Source of the DNA: Paraburkholderia sp. ZP32-5
GTDB taxonomy: Bacteria; Pseudomonadota; Gammaproteobacteria; Burkholderiales; Burkholderiaceae
Reading direction: 5' to 3'
NCBI RefSeq assembly: GCF_021390495.1
Contig: NZ_JAJEJP010000001.1
Coordinates: 372,001 to 436,000 of the forward strand
Length of the DNA stretch: 64,000 nucleotides
Position numbers and translations under genes: made by a program. Under the pieces are notes generated by a model, which was given only the letters and a program-made list of their open reading frames with translations, ran no database searches and was not told the origin of the DNA. Below are positions 1 to 8,880 of this stretch, in pieces (positions within the stretch are counted from its first letter, which is position 1; each line of letters starts with the position of its first letter).

Positions 1-24
1 GGTTTTTGAGTTACTCGCCGCGCC

Positions 25-33
25 TGTGGATAA
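25..33 (-). promoter_or_regulatory. Isolated consensus DnaA box
   Basis: The plus strand reads TGTGGATAA, the complement of the perfect DnaA box TTATCCACA. It stands alone in an AT-richer stretch (1-237) before the comM 3' end. No second box or AT-rich unwinding element is visible, so this is not an origin by itself. The rest of 1-237 holds only a 13-nt palindrome (GTCAAGTCTTGAC, 210-222) just beyond the comM stop and no convincing gene. Confidence 0.35.
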
Positions 34-237
34 CTCTGTTGAGAACTCGGCTTCATTTGCTCGAAAAGCCCGGCCGGTGGGCTTTGCGTCAGGATTCTCA
101 GGCGCGATGCGTTTTAAAAAGCTCAATAAAATCAAAGCCTTTTTGAGACACCCGTTACTGTGTCTTTCAGATGTTTCCAAATTTGTCAGGATCGCGAACG
201 TGTGTATAAGTCAAGTCTTGACAGTAGATTTTTCTCC

Positions 238-1854
238 TCATAACGAGCCAAAAACGCGGCGGTATTGAATCGCTTCGGCGATCTGCGCGGCGCTCGGCAT
301 CGCCGCTCCGGCAAGGTCGGCGATAGTCCGCGCGACCTTCAGCACGCGGTAGTAAGCCCGCGCCGACCAGCCGAACCGCTCACCGGCTTCACGCAGCAGC
401 GCTTCGCCCGCCGCATCCGGGCGACAGACGTCGTCCACTTCCCGCCCGCCCAGCTCCCGGTTGGTTTTGCCTTGCCGAAGCCGTTGCCGCTCGCGTGCGG
501 CGCTCACTCGCTGCGCGATGGCCGCACTGGCTTCGCCCGTCGTCGCGGTCCGGGCTGCGAGTTCGGCGGGCGTTAGCGCCGGAATTTCGAGTTGAATATC
601 GATCCGGTCGAGCAGCGGCCCGGACAGCTTGCGCAGATAGCGCGCCGCGATCTCCGGCGTGCAACGGCAACGTCCACCCGGATCGCCGCGCCAGCCGCAT
701 GGGCACGGATTCATCGCGGCGATCAGTTGGCATGCGGCTGGGAAATCGGCTTGCAGCGCGGCGCGCGAAATCGTGATGCGACCCGCTTCGAGTGGCTCGC
801 GTAGCGTTTCGAGAACCACGCGATCGAATTCGGGCAATTCGTCGAGAAACAGCACGCCAAGATGCGCGAGCGTGATTTCTCCCGGTTGCGGCGGATTGCG
901 CCCGCCGACCAGCGCCGCCGCGCTCGACGAGTGATGCGGCGCGCGAAATGGCCGCTGCCGCCACTGCGACGGTTTGAAGCCGACCCGGCTCGCGGACAGC
1001 AGCGCCGCGGAGGCGAGCGCTTCGTCATCGGTCATCGGTGGCAGCAGGCTGGGCAGGCGCGCGGCCAGCATCGACTTGCCGGCGCCGGGCGGTCCGATCA
1101 GCAGCACATGATGGCCGCCTGCCGCGGCCACTTCCAGCGCGCGGCGGGCGGCGCGCTGACCGATGACGTCGGCCATGTCGGGCGCGTGCACGGCTTGGTC
1201 GCCCAGCTCCGGTGCTTCGACCGGGGTGAGGCGCGCATCGGCTTCGCCCGTCAGGTGCGCGCACAGCGACGGCAGGTCGGCCGCACCATAGACGTCGACG
1301 CCGGGCACGAGCGCCGCTTCGGTCGCACTGGCGACGGGTAGATAAAGCTGAGGGACGCGCGAGGGTTGCTCGGCCGTTTCTCCGCCAGGCAGAGGCGACA
1401 TCGGAGAGCAATGAGATGGTGCATCGGTGCCGGTATCACTATCGCCGGCCGCCATGCCGCCGCGCGCGGTTCCGCATGCCATCGCGAACGCGCCGCGCAT
1501 CGGCCGCAGCGCGCCGGTCAGCGACAGCTCCCCGGCAAACTCGCGATGCAGCAACGACTCGGCGGGAATCTGCCCACTCGCGGCGAGGATGCCGAGCGCG
1601 ATCGGCAGATCGAAGCGGCCGGATTCTTTCGGCAGATCGGCGGGCGCCAGGTTGACGGTAATGCGTCGCACCGGGAAATCGAAGCCGCAGTTCTGCAGCG
1701 CTGCGCGCACGCGCTCGCGGCTTTCGCGCACTTCCAGATCCGGAAGGCCGACGATCGAAAAGGAGGGTAGTCCGTTGGCGAGGTGAACCTCGACGGTTAC
1801 TTCGGGCGCGCGGCCAGAGGCCGGCGCGCGACTGCGCACCACGGCAAGCGACAT
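238..1854 (-). CDS. comM: YifB/ComM family Mg-chelatase-like AAA+ ATPase
   Basis: 538 aa. ComM is a hexameric helicase-like AAA+ ATPase that promotes branch migration of recombination intermediates during natural transformation. The N-terminal part (LANGLPSFSIVGLPDLEVRE) is the ChlI-like fold typical of YifB. The Walker A motif GPPGAGKS and Walker B region LFLDELPEF lie in the middle, followed by the Mg-chelatase C-terminal domain ending near YRVLKVARTIADL. An insertion of about 35 residues, rich in Gly, Ser and Pro, sits around residues 132-168 where most homologues are continuous. It is transcribed towards the window start, ending in TGA after FGSL. The family is certain; a role in transformation is inferred from homologues. 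Confidence 0.93.
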   Translation of the reverse strand: MSLAVVRSRAPASGRAPEVTVEVHLANGLPSFSIVGLPDLEVRESRERVRAALQNCGFDFPVRRITVNLAPADLPKESGRFDLPIALGILAASGQIPAESLLHREFAGELSLTGALRPMRGAFAMACGTARGGMAAGDSDTGTDAPSHCSPMSPLPGGETAEQPSRVPQLYLPVASATEAALVPGVDVYGAADLPSLCAHLTGEADARLTPVEAPELGDQAVHAPDMADVIGQRAARRALEVAAAGGHHVLLIGPPGAGKSMLAARLPSLLPPMTDDEALASAALLSASRVGFKPSQWRQRPFRAPHHSSSAAALVGGRNPPQPGEITLAHLGVLFLDELPEFDRVVLETLREPLEAGRITISRAALQADFPAACQLIAAMNPCPCGWRGDPGGRCRCTPEIAARYLRKLSGPLLDRIDIQLEIPALTPAELAARTATTGEASAAIAQRVSAARERQRLRQGKTNRELGGREVDDVCRPDAAGEALLREAGERFGWSARAYYRVLKVARTIADLAGAAMPSAAQIAEAIQYRRVFGSL

Positions 1855-1974
1855 GTTTTCTCCCGTCGGACGGCGCGCTCGAACTGAGCGCGAATCCCCT
1901 AAAACGCTGATGACGTCACGGCCCGCTTGCCGATGATGTGCAGCACGACGCAGCGCAGCGGCTGCGTGCAGGGA

Positions 1975-2229
1975 TTACGGCGTCTGGGTGAGCGGCAGCT
2001 TCTGTTCGAGTTCGGCGACGCGGCGCTCCAGTTCCTCCAGGCGCGCGCGCGTGCGCACGAGCACCTGAGTCTGCGTATCGAATTCGTCGCGCGTGACCAG
2101 ATCGAGCTTCGAGAAGCCTTGCGACAGCATCGCCTTGACGTTGCGCTCGACATCCTTGGCGGGCGAGTTCTTGAACAGATCGCTGACGCGCGCCTGGAAG
2201 TCGTTAAAAACGTCGTTCGGTTGTTTCAT
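1975..2229 (-). CDS. ubiK: UbiK (BMFP/YqiC family) ubiquinone biosynthesis accessory factor
   Basis: 84 aa, the usual size. UbiK is a small trimeric coiled-coil protein that helps assemble the soluble Ubi complex of aerobic ubiquinone synthesis, probably at the membrane. The start MKQPNDVFNDFQARVSDLF fits the family; the C-terminal half (ARLEELERRVAELEQKL) is a heptad coiled coil. The start at 2229 follows a good ribosome site (AAGGGGA). A longer in-frame reading upstream to 2496 is non-homologous. It lies head-to-head with glnK across a 388-bp control region. Confidence 0.9.
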   Translation of the reverse strand: MKQPNDVFNDFQARVSDLFKNSPAKDVERNVKAMLSQGFSKLDLVTRDEFDTQTQVLVRTRARLEELERRVAELEQKLPLTQTP

Positions 2230-2243
2230 GGTGTTCCCCTTGG

Positions 2244-2260
2244 TGCACAAAAAATGTGCA
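2244..2260. promoter_or_regulatory. NtrC-like enhancer palindrome
   Basis: TGCACA-AAAAA-TGTGCA is a perfect 6-5-6 inverted repeat with the spacing of the NtrC consensus TGCACC-N5-GGTGCA; only the innermost base of each half differs. It lies about 240 bp upstream of the sigma-54 promoter of glnK, a workable distance for an enhancer. It also lies about 15 bp upstream of the ubiK start codon, so an alternative role as a ubiK leader hairpin is possible. Confidence 0.45.
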
Positions 2261-2338
2261 TGTTTCGTTACGTCCGTGCCCCGTTGCGGCGAATGAGCGA
2301 TCCTGGTGCGCCGTATTTCGCCGCGCGTGGCCGCATGA

Positions 2339-2956
<618 letters not shown>

Positions 2957-3001
2957 CGACCAGAGCTTAGCGATACAGCTAGCGACAAGAGGAAAACCAA
3001 G

Positions 3002-4504
3002 ATGCGTAAACTATTGATGTCCCTGCTGATGGCCGGCTCGCTGCTTGCGGGCGGTGTCGGCGCCGCCCTCGCGGACGACGCTTCCGCGCCCGCCGCTGCC
3101 TCGGCCCCCGCCGCCTCCGCCGCCGATACGACGGCGAGCGCGCCGGCACCGGATGCGTCGGCACCGGCGGCAGCACCCGCCGCTTCGGCGCCCGCCGCCG
3201 ATGCATCGGCCGCCGCGCCGGCCAGCGCCCCCGCCGCGGACGCCGCGCCGGCCGCCCCGACCGCGCCGTTCTCGGTCGATTCGTCGAAGATCAATTCCGG
3301 TGACACCGCGTGGATGCTGACCTCCACCGCGCTCGTGCTGTTCATGACGATTCCGGGTCTCGCGTTGTTCTACGGCGGTATGGTCCGCAAGAAGAACGTG
3401 CTCGCGACGCTGATGCAAAGCTTCGCGATCACCTGTCTGGTGACGATCGTCTGGACCGTGATCGGCTACAGCCTCGCGTTCACGCCGGGCGGCTCGTTCA
3501 TCGGCGGCTTCTCGCGCGTGTTCATGGAAGGCATGAACTACATCAAGGGCGACAAGGCCACGACGCTGACCGTCAGCCACCTCGCGCCGACGATCCCCGA
3601 AACGGTCTACTTCGTCTATCAGATGACCTTCGCGATCATCACGCCGGCGCTGATTACCGGTGCGTTCGCGGACCGTATGAAGTTTTCGGCGATGCTCGTG
3701 TTCATGACGCTGTGGTCGATCATCGTCTACTCGCCGATCGCGCACATGGTGTGGGAACCGACCGGCTGGCTGGCTAGCGCGGGCATCCTCGACTTCGCGG
3801 GCGGCACGGTGGTGCACATCAACGCCGGTATCGCCGCGCTGGTCTGCGCACTGGTGCTCGGCAAGCGCGTCGGCTACGGCCGCGAGGCGATGGCACCGCA
3901 CAACCTGACGCTCACGCTGATCGGTGGCGCGATGCTGTGGGTGGGCTGGTTCGGCTTCAACGCGGGTTCGGCGGTGGCGGCGGACGGCCGTGCCGGCTTC
4001 GCGATGTTCGCGACCCAAGTGGCGACCGCCGCGGCGGCGCTCGCATGGATGTTTGCCGAATGGGCGACCAAGGGTAAGCCGTCGGTGCTCGGTATCGTGT
4101 CGGGCGCTGTGGCGGGTCTGGTGGCGATCACGCCGGCTTCGGGCTTCGTCGGTACGCTCGGCTCGCTGGTGATCGGCGTCGTCGCCGGTGTGGTCTGCTT
4201 CTGGTCGGCCACGTGGCTCAAGCACAAGCTCGGTTACGACGATTCGCTCGACGCGTTCGGCGTGCACTGCGTCGGCGGTATCGTCGGTGCGCTGCTGACT
4301 GGCGTGTTCGCGGTCAAGGACATCGGCGGCATGGACGGCAGCGTGATCGTGCAGGCCAAGGGCGTGCTGACGACGCTGATCTACAGCGGCGTGGTGAGCT
4401 ACGTGCTGCTGAAGATCATCGACATGGTGATGGGCATCCGCGTGACCGAAGAGCAGGAGCGCGAAGGTCTGGACGTGAGCCTGCACGGCGAGCACGTCGA
4501 ATAA
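3002..4504 (+). CDS. amtB: Ammonium transporter AmtB
   Basis: 500 aa, about 70-80 longer than enteric AmtB. It is an inner-membrane trimeric channel for ammonium uptake, gated by GlnK. A signal peptide (MRKLLMSLLMAGSLLAGG, cleavage after ALA) is followed by a low-complexity Ala/Pro/Ser segment at about residues 26-95, then the Amt core from SGDTAWMLTSTALVLFM with about 11 membrane helices. Signatures seen: FYGGMVRKKN, the second-helix region and DSLDAFGVHCVGGIVGALLTGVF with pore histidines. It is second in the glnK-amtB operon and has a good ribosome site (AAGAGGAAAACCAAG). Confidence 0.95.
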   Translation: MRKLLMSLLMAGSLLAGGVGAALADDASAPAAASAPAASAADTTASAPAPDASAPAAAPAASAPAADASAAAPASAPAADAAPAAPTAPFSVDSSKINSGDTAWMLTSTALVLFMTIPGLALFYGGMVRKKNVLATLMQSFAITCLVTIVWTVIGYSLAFTPGGSFIGGFSRVFMEGMNYIKGDKATTLTVSHLAPTIPETVYFVYQMTFAIITPALITGAFADRMKFSAMLVFMTLWSIIVYSPIAHMVWEPTGWLASAGILDFAGGTVVHINAGIAALVCALVLGKRVGYGREAMAPHNLTLTLIGGAMLWVGWFGFNAGSAVAADGRAGFAMFATQVATAAAALAWMFAEWATKGKPSVLGIVSGAVAGLVAITPASGFVGTLGSLVIGVVAGVVCFWSATWLKHKLGYDDSLDAFGVHCVGGIVGALLTGVFAVKDIGGMDGSVIVQAKGVLTTLIYSGVVSYVLLKIIDMVMGIRVTEEQEREGLDVSLHGEHVE

Positions 4505-4920
4505 GCGGCATCGCTGCGAAATCACGCTATGCGGTCGAGCCCGCGCCGCCGGGCTCGATCGACGACAGATTGGATAGCGGGCCAGGTCACGATCTGGCTC
4601 CCGGCCTGGGTCAGAAATCAGGTCACGAATCACGTCAGGAAGCAAGTGCAGCAATTTGCCCGCGTTCGTCGCGGGCTTTTTTATGTGCGGCGTTTTAAAC
4701 GTCGCCAGCTACAAGCCGCATTCGACGACCTTTAATTGGTGCTGAAATCGCTCCAGAGTGATCAGCAAATTGAGCCCAATCGGACTGGAAGCGGCGATTT
4801 ACCCGGCTTATCATCGTCATAGGGAGAATGCATTCCAGTCTGCTTGCGTATGGAGAAACCGTCCCCAAATGGACAAAGCATTTGCTCTACAATCTTTTTT
4901 CTCCAGTCTGCGAGTGATCA
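4505..4920 (+). other. Intergenic region amtB to gshA
   Basis: 416 bp without a credible gene. It contains an imperfect GC hairpin soon after amtB, the strong terminator at 4658-4684, and an AT-richer stretch before gshA with a TACAAT hexamer at 4888-4893 that may be the gshA -10. I could not find a well-spaced -35 box for it. Confidence 0.5.
4658..4684 (+). terminator. Rho-independent terminator of glnK-amtB
   Basis: GCCCGCG-TTCGT-CGCGGGC is a perfect 7-bp stem followed by six T. Confidence 0.9.
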
Positions 4921-6210
4921 ATGGTTCCGCACCTAGTTACGGCGTTAAACGGCCCGCTGCTCGATCTCGAGCGGAAGATCCTCGACGCCACGCCCGCTAT
5001 CGAACGCTGGTTCCGGCTCGAATGGCAGGAGCACACGCCGCCGTTCTACTGTTCGGTCGACCTGCGTAATGCGGGCTTCAAGCTCGCGCCGGTCGACACC
5101 AATCTGTTCCCCGGCGCATTCAACAATCTGCCTCAGGAAGTGCTGCCGCTCGCGGTCCAGGCCGCGATGGCCTCGATCGAAAAGATCTGCCCGGACGCGA
5201 AGAATCTGCTCGTGATCCCGGAGCGCCATACCCGTAACGCGTTCTACCTCGAAAACGTCGCCCGGCTTGCGTCGATCATGCGCCAGGCGGGCCTGAACGT
5301 GCGTTTCGGCACGCTCGACGAAACCATCAACGGTCCGGTCACGATCGCGTTGTCGGACGGCCAGAAGCTCGTGCTCGAACCGCTTGAACGCTCGCCGCGG
5401 CGCCTTGGGCTGAAGAATTTCGATCCGTGTTCGATTCTGCTGAACAACGATCTGTCGGGTGGCATTCCGCCGGTGCTCGAAAATCTGCACGAGCAGTATC
5501 TGCTGCCGCCGCTGCACGCGGGCTGGGCCGTGCGCCGCAAATCGACGCATTTCTCCTGCTATGACGATGTCGCGAAGAAGTTCGCGAAGATGGTCGAGAT
5601 CGACCCGTGGATGATCAATCCGTACTTCGCGCATGTCGAAGGCGTCGATTTCCAGGAGCGTACCGGAGAGGAAGCGCTTGCCGATGCGATCGACGGCGTG
5701 CTGAAGAAGATCGCGCGCAAATATCGTGAGTACGGCATCTCCGAAAAACCGTATGTGGTGATCAAGTCCGATGCGGGCACGTATGGCATGGGCGTGATGA
5801 CGGTGCACGACGCGTCCGAAGTTGCCGCGCTGACCAAGCGCGAACGCGCGCGCATGGCGGCGACCAAAGACGGCCTCGAAGTGCACGACGTGATCGTCCA
5901 GGAAGGCGTGTACACGTTCGAGCGGATCGGCGAGGAAGTGGCCGAGCCGGTGGTCTATATGATCGACCGCTATGTGGTCGGCGGCTTCTACCGCGTGCAT
6001 GGCAGCCGCGAGCGCGATCAGAATCTGAACGCGCCGGGCATGCACTTCGTGCCGCTCGGCTTCGAACATACCGCGTTGCCCGATGCGCACGCGAAGCCCG
6101 GCGCGGCGCCGCCGAACCGCTTCTATATGTACGGCGTGGTCGCGCGGCTCGGGCTGCTGGCTGCGTCGGTCGAACTCGAAAAGACCGATCCGGAAGCGAT
6201 TCAGGTCTAA
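4921..6210 (+). CDS. gshA: Glutamate-cysteine ligase (beta-proteobacterial type)
   Basis: 429 aa. It catalyses ATP-dependent joining of L-glutamate and L-cysteine to gamma-glutamylcysteine, the first step of glutathione synthesis in the cytoplasm. The protein belongs to the family first modelled on Acidithiobacillus-type GshA, not the E. coli type: FPGAFNNLPQEVLPLAVQAA near the N-terminus, VVIKSDAGTYGMGVMTV in the ATP-grasp-like core, and QNLNAPGMHFVPLGFEH near the C-terminus. It is followed at about 100 bp by gshB, so both glutathione enzymes are probably co-expressed. No strong ribosome site precedes the ATG at 4921. Confidence 0.92.
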   Translation: MVPHLVTALNGPLLDLERKILDATPAIERWFRLEWQEHTPPFYCSVDLRNAGFKLAPVDTNLFPGAFNNLPQEVLPLAVQAAMASIEKICPDAKNLLVIPERHTRNAFYLENVARLASIMRQAGLNVRFGTLDETINGPVTIALSDGQKLVLEPLERSPRRLGLKNFDPCSILLNNDLSGGIPPVLENLHEQYLLPPLHAGWAVRRKSTHFSCYDDVAKKFAKMVEIDPWMINPYFAHVEGVDFQERTGEEALADAIDGVLKKIARKYREYGISEKPYVVIKSDAGTYGMGVMTVHDASEVAALTKRERARMAATKDGLEVHDVIVQEGVYTFERIGEEVAEPVVYMIDRYVVGGFYRVHGSRERDQNLNAPGMHFVPLGFEHTALPDAHAKPGAAPPNRFYMYGVVARLGLLAASVELEKTDPEAIQV

Positions 6211-6312
6211 GTTACCTCGCGCGCGGGCTGGCGGGATGCGTGCCGCCGGCGTCGTTCGCGAAGACTCCATTGACGAATAATGCGAAGCCCATCGGGGCGC
6301 ACCGGGACTTTC

Positions 6313-7269
6313 ATGGACATTCTTTTCATCGCCGATCCGCTCAGCCATTTCAAGATCTACAAAGACTCGACCTACGCGATGATGGCCGAGGCGGCGCGGC
6401 GCGGTCACACGGTGTACACCTGCGAGCCGCAGCAGCTCGCGTGGACGGGCGGCGGCGTCGAGGCGAACGTCGAGCGCATCGCGATCGTCGGCGATACCAC
6501 CGATCTGCATCGTGACGTCTGGTTTGCCGCCGATCCCGCCGCGCCGCGCGCGCTGAAAAGCTTCAGCGCGGTCGTGATGCGCAAGGATCCGCCGTTCGAC
6601 ATGGAGTACGTGACGTCGACGTGGCTGCTCGAGATGGCGGAGCGTGCCGGCGCGCGCATCTTCAACAAGCCGCAGGCGATTCGCGATCATTCGGAAAAGC
6701 TCGCGATCGGCGAGTTCGCGCAATTCGTCGCGCCGACGCTGGTCACGCGCGATCCCGCGCGTCTGCGCGCATTTCACGAGCAGCATGGCGACGTGATCCT
6801 GAAGCCGCTCGACGGCATGGGCGGCATGGGCGTGTTCCGTGTGAAGGCGGACGGCATGAACCTCGGCTCGATCATCGAGATGCTGAGCCACGATGGCGCG
6901 CGCTCGGTGATGGCGCAGAAATTCATCCCCGAGATTAAGGACGGCGACAAGCGCATTCTGCTGATCGGCGGCGAAGCGGTGCCGTATTCGCTCGCGCGGA
7001 TTCCGCAGGGCAATGAAGTGCGCGGCAACCTAGCAGCGGGCGGGCTGGGCGTCGCACGACCGCTCAGCGAGCACGATCGCAAGATCGCCGATACGCTCGC
7101 TCCGGTGCTCGCCGCGCGCGGCTTGCTGCTGGTCGGGCTCGATGCAATCGGCGACTGGCTCACCGAAGTCAACGTGACGAGCCCGACGTGTTTCCGCGAG
7201 ATCATGGATCAGACCGGTTTCGACGTCGCCGGCATGTTCGTCGACGCGCTGGAGCGCGCAGCCGGTTGA
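6313..7269 (+). CDS. gshB: Glutathione synthetase
   Basis: 318 aa, the standard length. It joins gamma-glutamylcysteine and glycine using ATP. The start at 6313 gives MDILFIADPLSHFKIYKDST, the family N-terminus; the in-frame codon 33 nt upstream is not conserved-looking. ATP-grasp signatures are visible: ILKPLDGMGGMGVFRV (glycine-rich loop), MAQKFIPEIKDGDKRILLI, and the Mg-binding end WLTEVNVTSPTCFREI. It follows gshA directly. Confidence 0.96.
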   Translation: MDILFIADPLSHFKIYKDSTYAMMAEAARRGHTVYTCEPQQLAWTGGGVEANVERIAIVGDTTDLHRDVWFAADPAAPRALKSFSAVVMRKDPPFDMEYVTSTWLLEMAERAGARIFNKPQAIRDHSEKLAIGEFAQFVAPTLVTRDPARLRAFHEQHGDVILKPLDGMGGMGVFRVKADGMNLGSIIEMLSHDGARSVMAQKFIPEIKDGDKRILLIGGEAVPYSLARIPQGNEVRGNLAAGGLGVARPLSEHDRKIADTLAPVLAARGLLLVGLDAIGDWLTEVNVTSPTCFREIMDQTGFDVAGMFVDALERAAG

Positions 7270-7625
7270 CGCGGCAAGCCAGAGCGCCGCGCTCGCGCAG
7301 CCGCCTTGAACGGCAGGCTGCACCCCCAAACTACGTAGTGAACACGCATCGGGCGCGCCACGCGGTTTGGCGCCAAAATGAGCCTGCTACAATGCCCGCT
7401 CTCCCGCGCGAGGCGTCAGCCGCGGCTTTATCGGCTGCAACGGGCGCCACCGCGGATCGCGGATCATGAACGGGCAGCGTTCTCGCCAGCGCCGGTAGGG
7501 CGTCGCGAGCCATTCGCTCCACGAGGTGTTCCCGCTCTCGCGACCCACGGCCGGCCGAGGGCGCTCGCGAACCGGGCTGCGGCCCGGTCCACGGTTTGGG
7601 GCCGTTCTTTTGCAGTAAGGCTGAC
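7270..7625 (+). other. Intergenic region gshB to EIIA-Man gene
   Basis: 356 bp, no credible gene. A possible sigma-70 promoter is present: TTTGGC (7366-7371) and TACAAT (7388-7393), spacing 16. The resulting transcript would have a leader of about 225 nt before the EIIA gene. The leader is GC-rich with several short inverted repeats but no riboswitch I recognise. Confidence 0.4.
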
Positions 7626-8153
7626 ATGGCAGGCATTCTGATCATTGCGCACGCTCCATTCGCCACCGCGTTGCGCGATTGTATTTCTCATATCTATGGT
7701 GGTTTGCCGGCACGCATCGGCGTGATCGACGTATCGGCGGACTGCGATCCCGCGCAGGTCGTTGCTTTTGCGAATTCGGAAGTCGCGCGTCTGAGAGAGG
7801 ACAACGGCACGCTGGTGCTCACCGATATGTTCGGTGCGACGCCGGCCAACATCGCCGGCCGGCTCGCGACGATGCCGGACGTGCGCGTGCTGTGCGGCGT
7901 CAATCTGCCGATGCTGGTGCGCGCGGTCTGCTATCGCGCGACGCCGCTCGACACGCTGGTCGATAAAGCCCTCGCCGGTGCGACCAAGGGCGTGCATGCA
8001 ATCGGGCCCGCGACGCCGGAGCCCGTTGCGCCACCGGCCGAATCGGGCGATTGCCTGCCGGCGCTGCCACCCGATGCAGCGCCCGGCGACTGTATTCCGG
8101 CGTTGCCGGCCGATGCCGATCTGGCGCACAAGCCGGACCCGGCCGGCGTGTAG
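7626..8153 (+). CDS. PTS mannose-type EIIA (EIIA-Man family) with Pro/Ala/Cys tail
   Basis: 175 aa. Residues 1 to about 135 are an EIIA domain of the mannose/fructose family: MAGILIIAHAPFATAL with the phosphorylated histidine at His9, and TDMFGATPAN as the second conserved motif. The ribosome site GTAAGG supports the start at 7626. No cognate IIB/IIC/IID genes are present, and HPr and EI follow, so it is probably a regulatory phosphoryl acceptor rather than a transport part. The tail (about 135-175) is Pro/Ala-rich and holds two similar units, GDCLPALPPDAA and GDCIPALPADAD, each with one cysteine. The tail has no function I can name. Confidence 0.88.
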   Translation: MAGILIIAHAPFATALRDCISHIYGGLPARIGVIDVSADCDPAQVVAFANSEVARLREDNGTLVLTDMFGATPANIAGRLATMPDVRVLCGVNLPMLVRAVCYRATPLDTLVDKALAGATKGVHAIGPATPEPVAPPAESGDCLPALPPDAAPGDCIPALPADADLAHKPDPAGV

Positions 8154-8260
8154 GCGAGGGTGTAGTTCGAATCGTCGCTGAAGGAAGGCTTCAACCGCAT
8201 TGCAACTGGTTTGCCGTTTCACCTTTTACCATTTCATTCACCCGCGCTTCGGATCAACAC

Positions 8261-8530
8261 ATGCTGCAACAGGAAACGACTATTGTGAACAAGCTGGGGC
8301 TGCACGCGCGCGCGTCGGCCAAGTTGACGCAACTCGCGGGCAACTATCAGGCGGAAATCTGGATGAGCCGCAATGGCCGCCGCATCAACGCGAAGAGCAT
8401 CATGGGTGTGATGATGCTGGCCGCCGGCATCGGCAGTACCGTGCTGATCGAAACCGAAGGCTCCGACGAAAAGGAAGCAATGGACGCATTGCTGAAACTG
8501 ATTGCCGATAAATTCGGTGAAGGCCAGTAA
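8261..8530 (+). CDS. ptsH: Phosphocarrier protein HPr
   Basis: 89 aa. HPr passes phosphate from EI to EIIA proteins. The phosphorylated histidine is His15 in GLHARASAKL; Ser46 in NAKSIMGVMML is the regulatory site used by HPr kinase in bacteria that have it. The start at 8261 gives MLQQETTIVNKLG, the normal N-terminus. It lies 107 bp after the EIIA-Man gene and is followed by a strong terminator (8560-8590), which separates it from ptsI. Confidence 0.96.
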   Translation: MLQQETTIVNKLGLHARASAKLTQLAGNYQAEIWMSRNGRRINAKSIMGVMMLAAGIGSTVLIETEGSDEKEAMDALLKLIADKFGEGQ

Positions 8531-8880
8531 AGCGGCACGCGCTGCAAACTCAACAGATCAAAAACCGCGGCTCGTACGCGGTTTTTTTTCGTCACCGACA
8601 TTTGAATATCGAAAGGGCTCGCGCGTTAACCCGTGCGCAAAGACATCGGAAAGAGCGCGTAAGGCGGCGAGCATGTTTAACACGTGGGACCTGCGTATCG
8701 TTATTGGCATGTGGACAACGAACTATCATCGACTATGCGTGACTGTTGATTACGACAATTCGTGCTGCGCTGCACACACCCTTGCGATACTTCAGAAAGG
8801 CGCGGAATTTATAATGACCGATAGAGTCTGAGAGCATTGCAGCGGTTTGCCGCGGCATCACACAACTAGAGGAGGTGCGC
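8531..8880 (+). other. Intergenic region ptsH to ptsI
   Basis: 350 bp without a credible gene. It contains the ptsH terminator and, further on, an AT-richer stretch with a perfect TATAAT at 8810-8815. A -35 is poor (TACTTC at 8788-8793, spacing 16), so the promoter is tentative. The ptsI ribosome site AGAGGAGG lies at 8868-8875. Confidence 0.5.
8560..8590 (+). terminator. Rho-independent terminator after ptsH
   Basis: AAAACCGCG-GCTCGTA-like loop-CGCGGTTTT, followed by a run of T. Confidence 0.9.

Noticed and set aside
3011..4654. 547-codon minus-strand frame over amtB
   Set aside because: Shadow of the amtB coding pattern; ends in runs of Arg/Gly with no recognisable fold.
4865..4893. Possible gshA promoter (TGGACA and TACAAT)
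   Set aside because: The spacer is only 12 bp, too short for a functional sigma-70 promoter; left as a -10-like hexamer only.
4945..6891. Long minus-strand frame across gshA and gshB
   Set aside because: Composition is the Arg/His/Asp-rich shadow of the sense genes; no motif, and it spans two well-supported genes.
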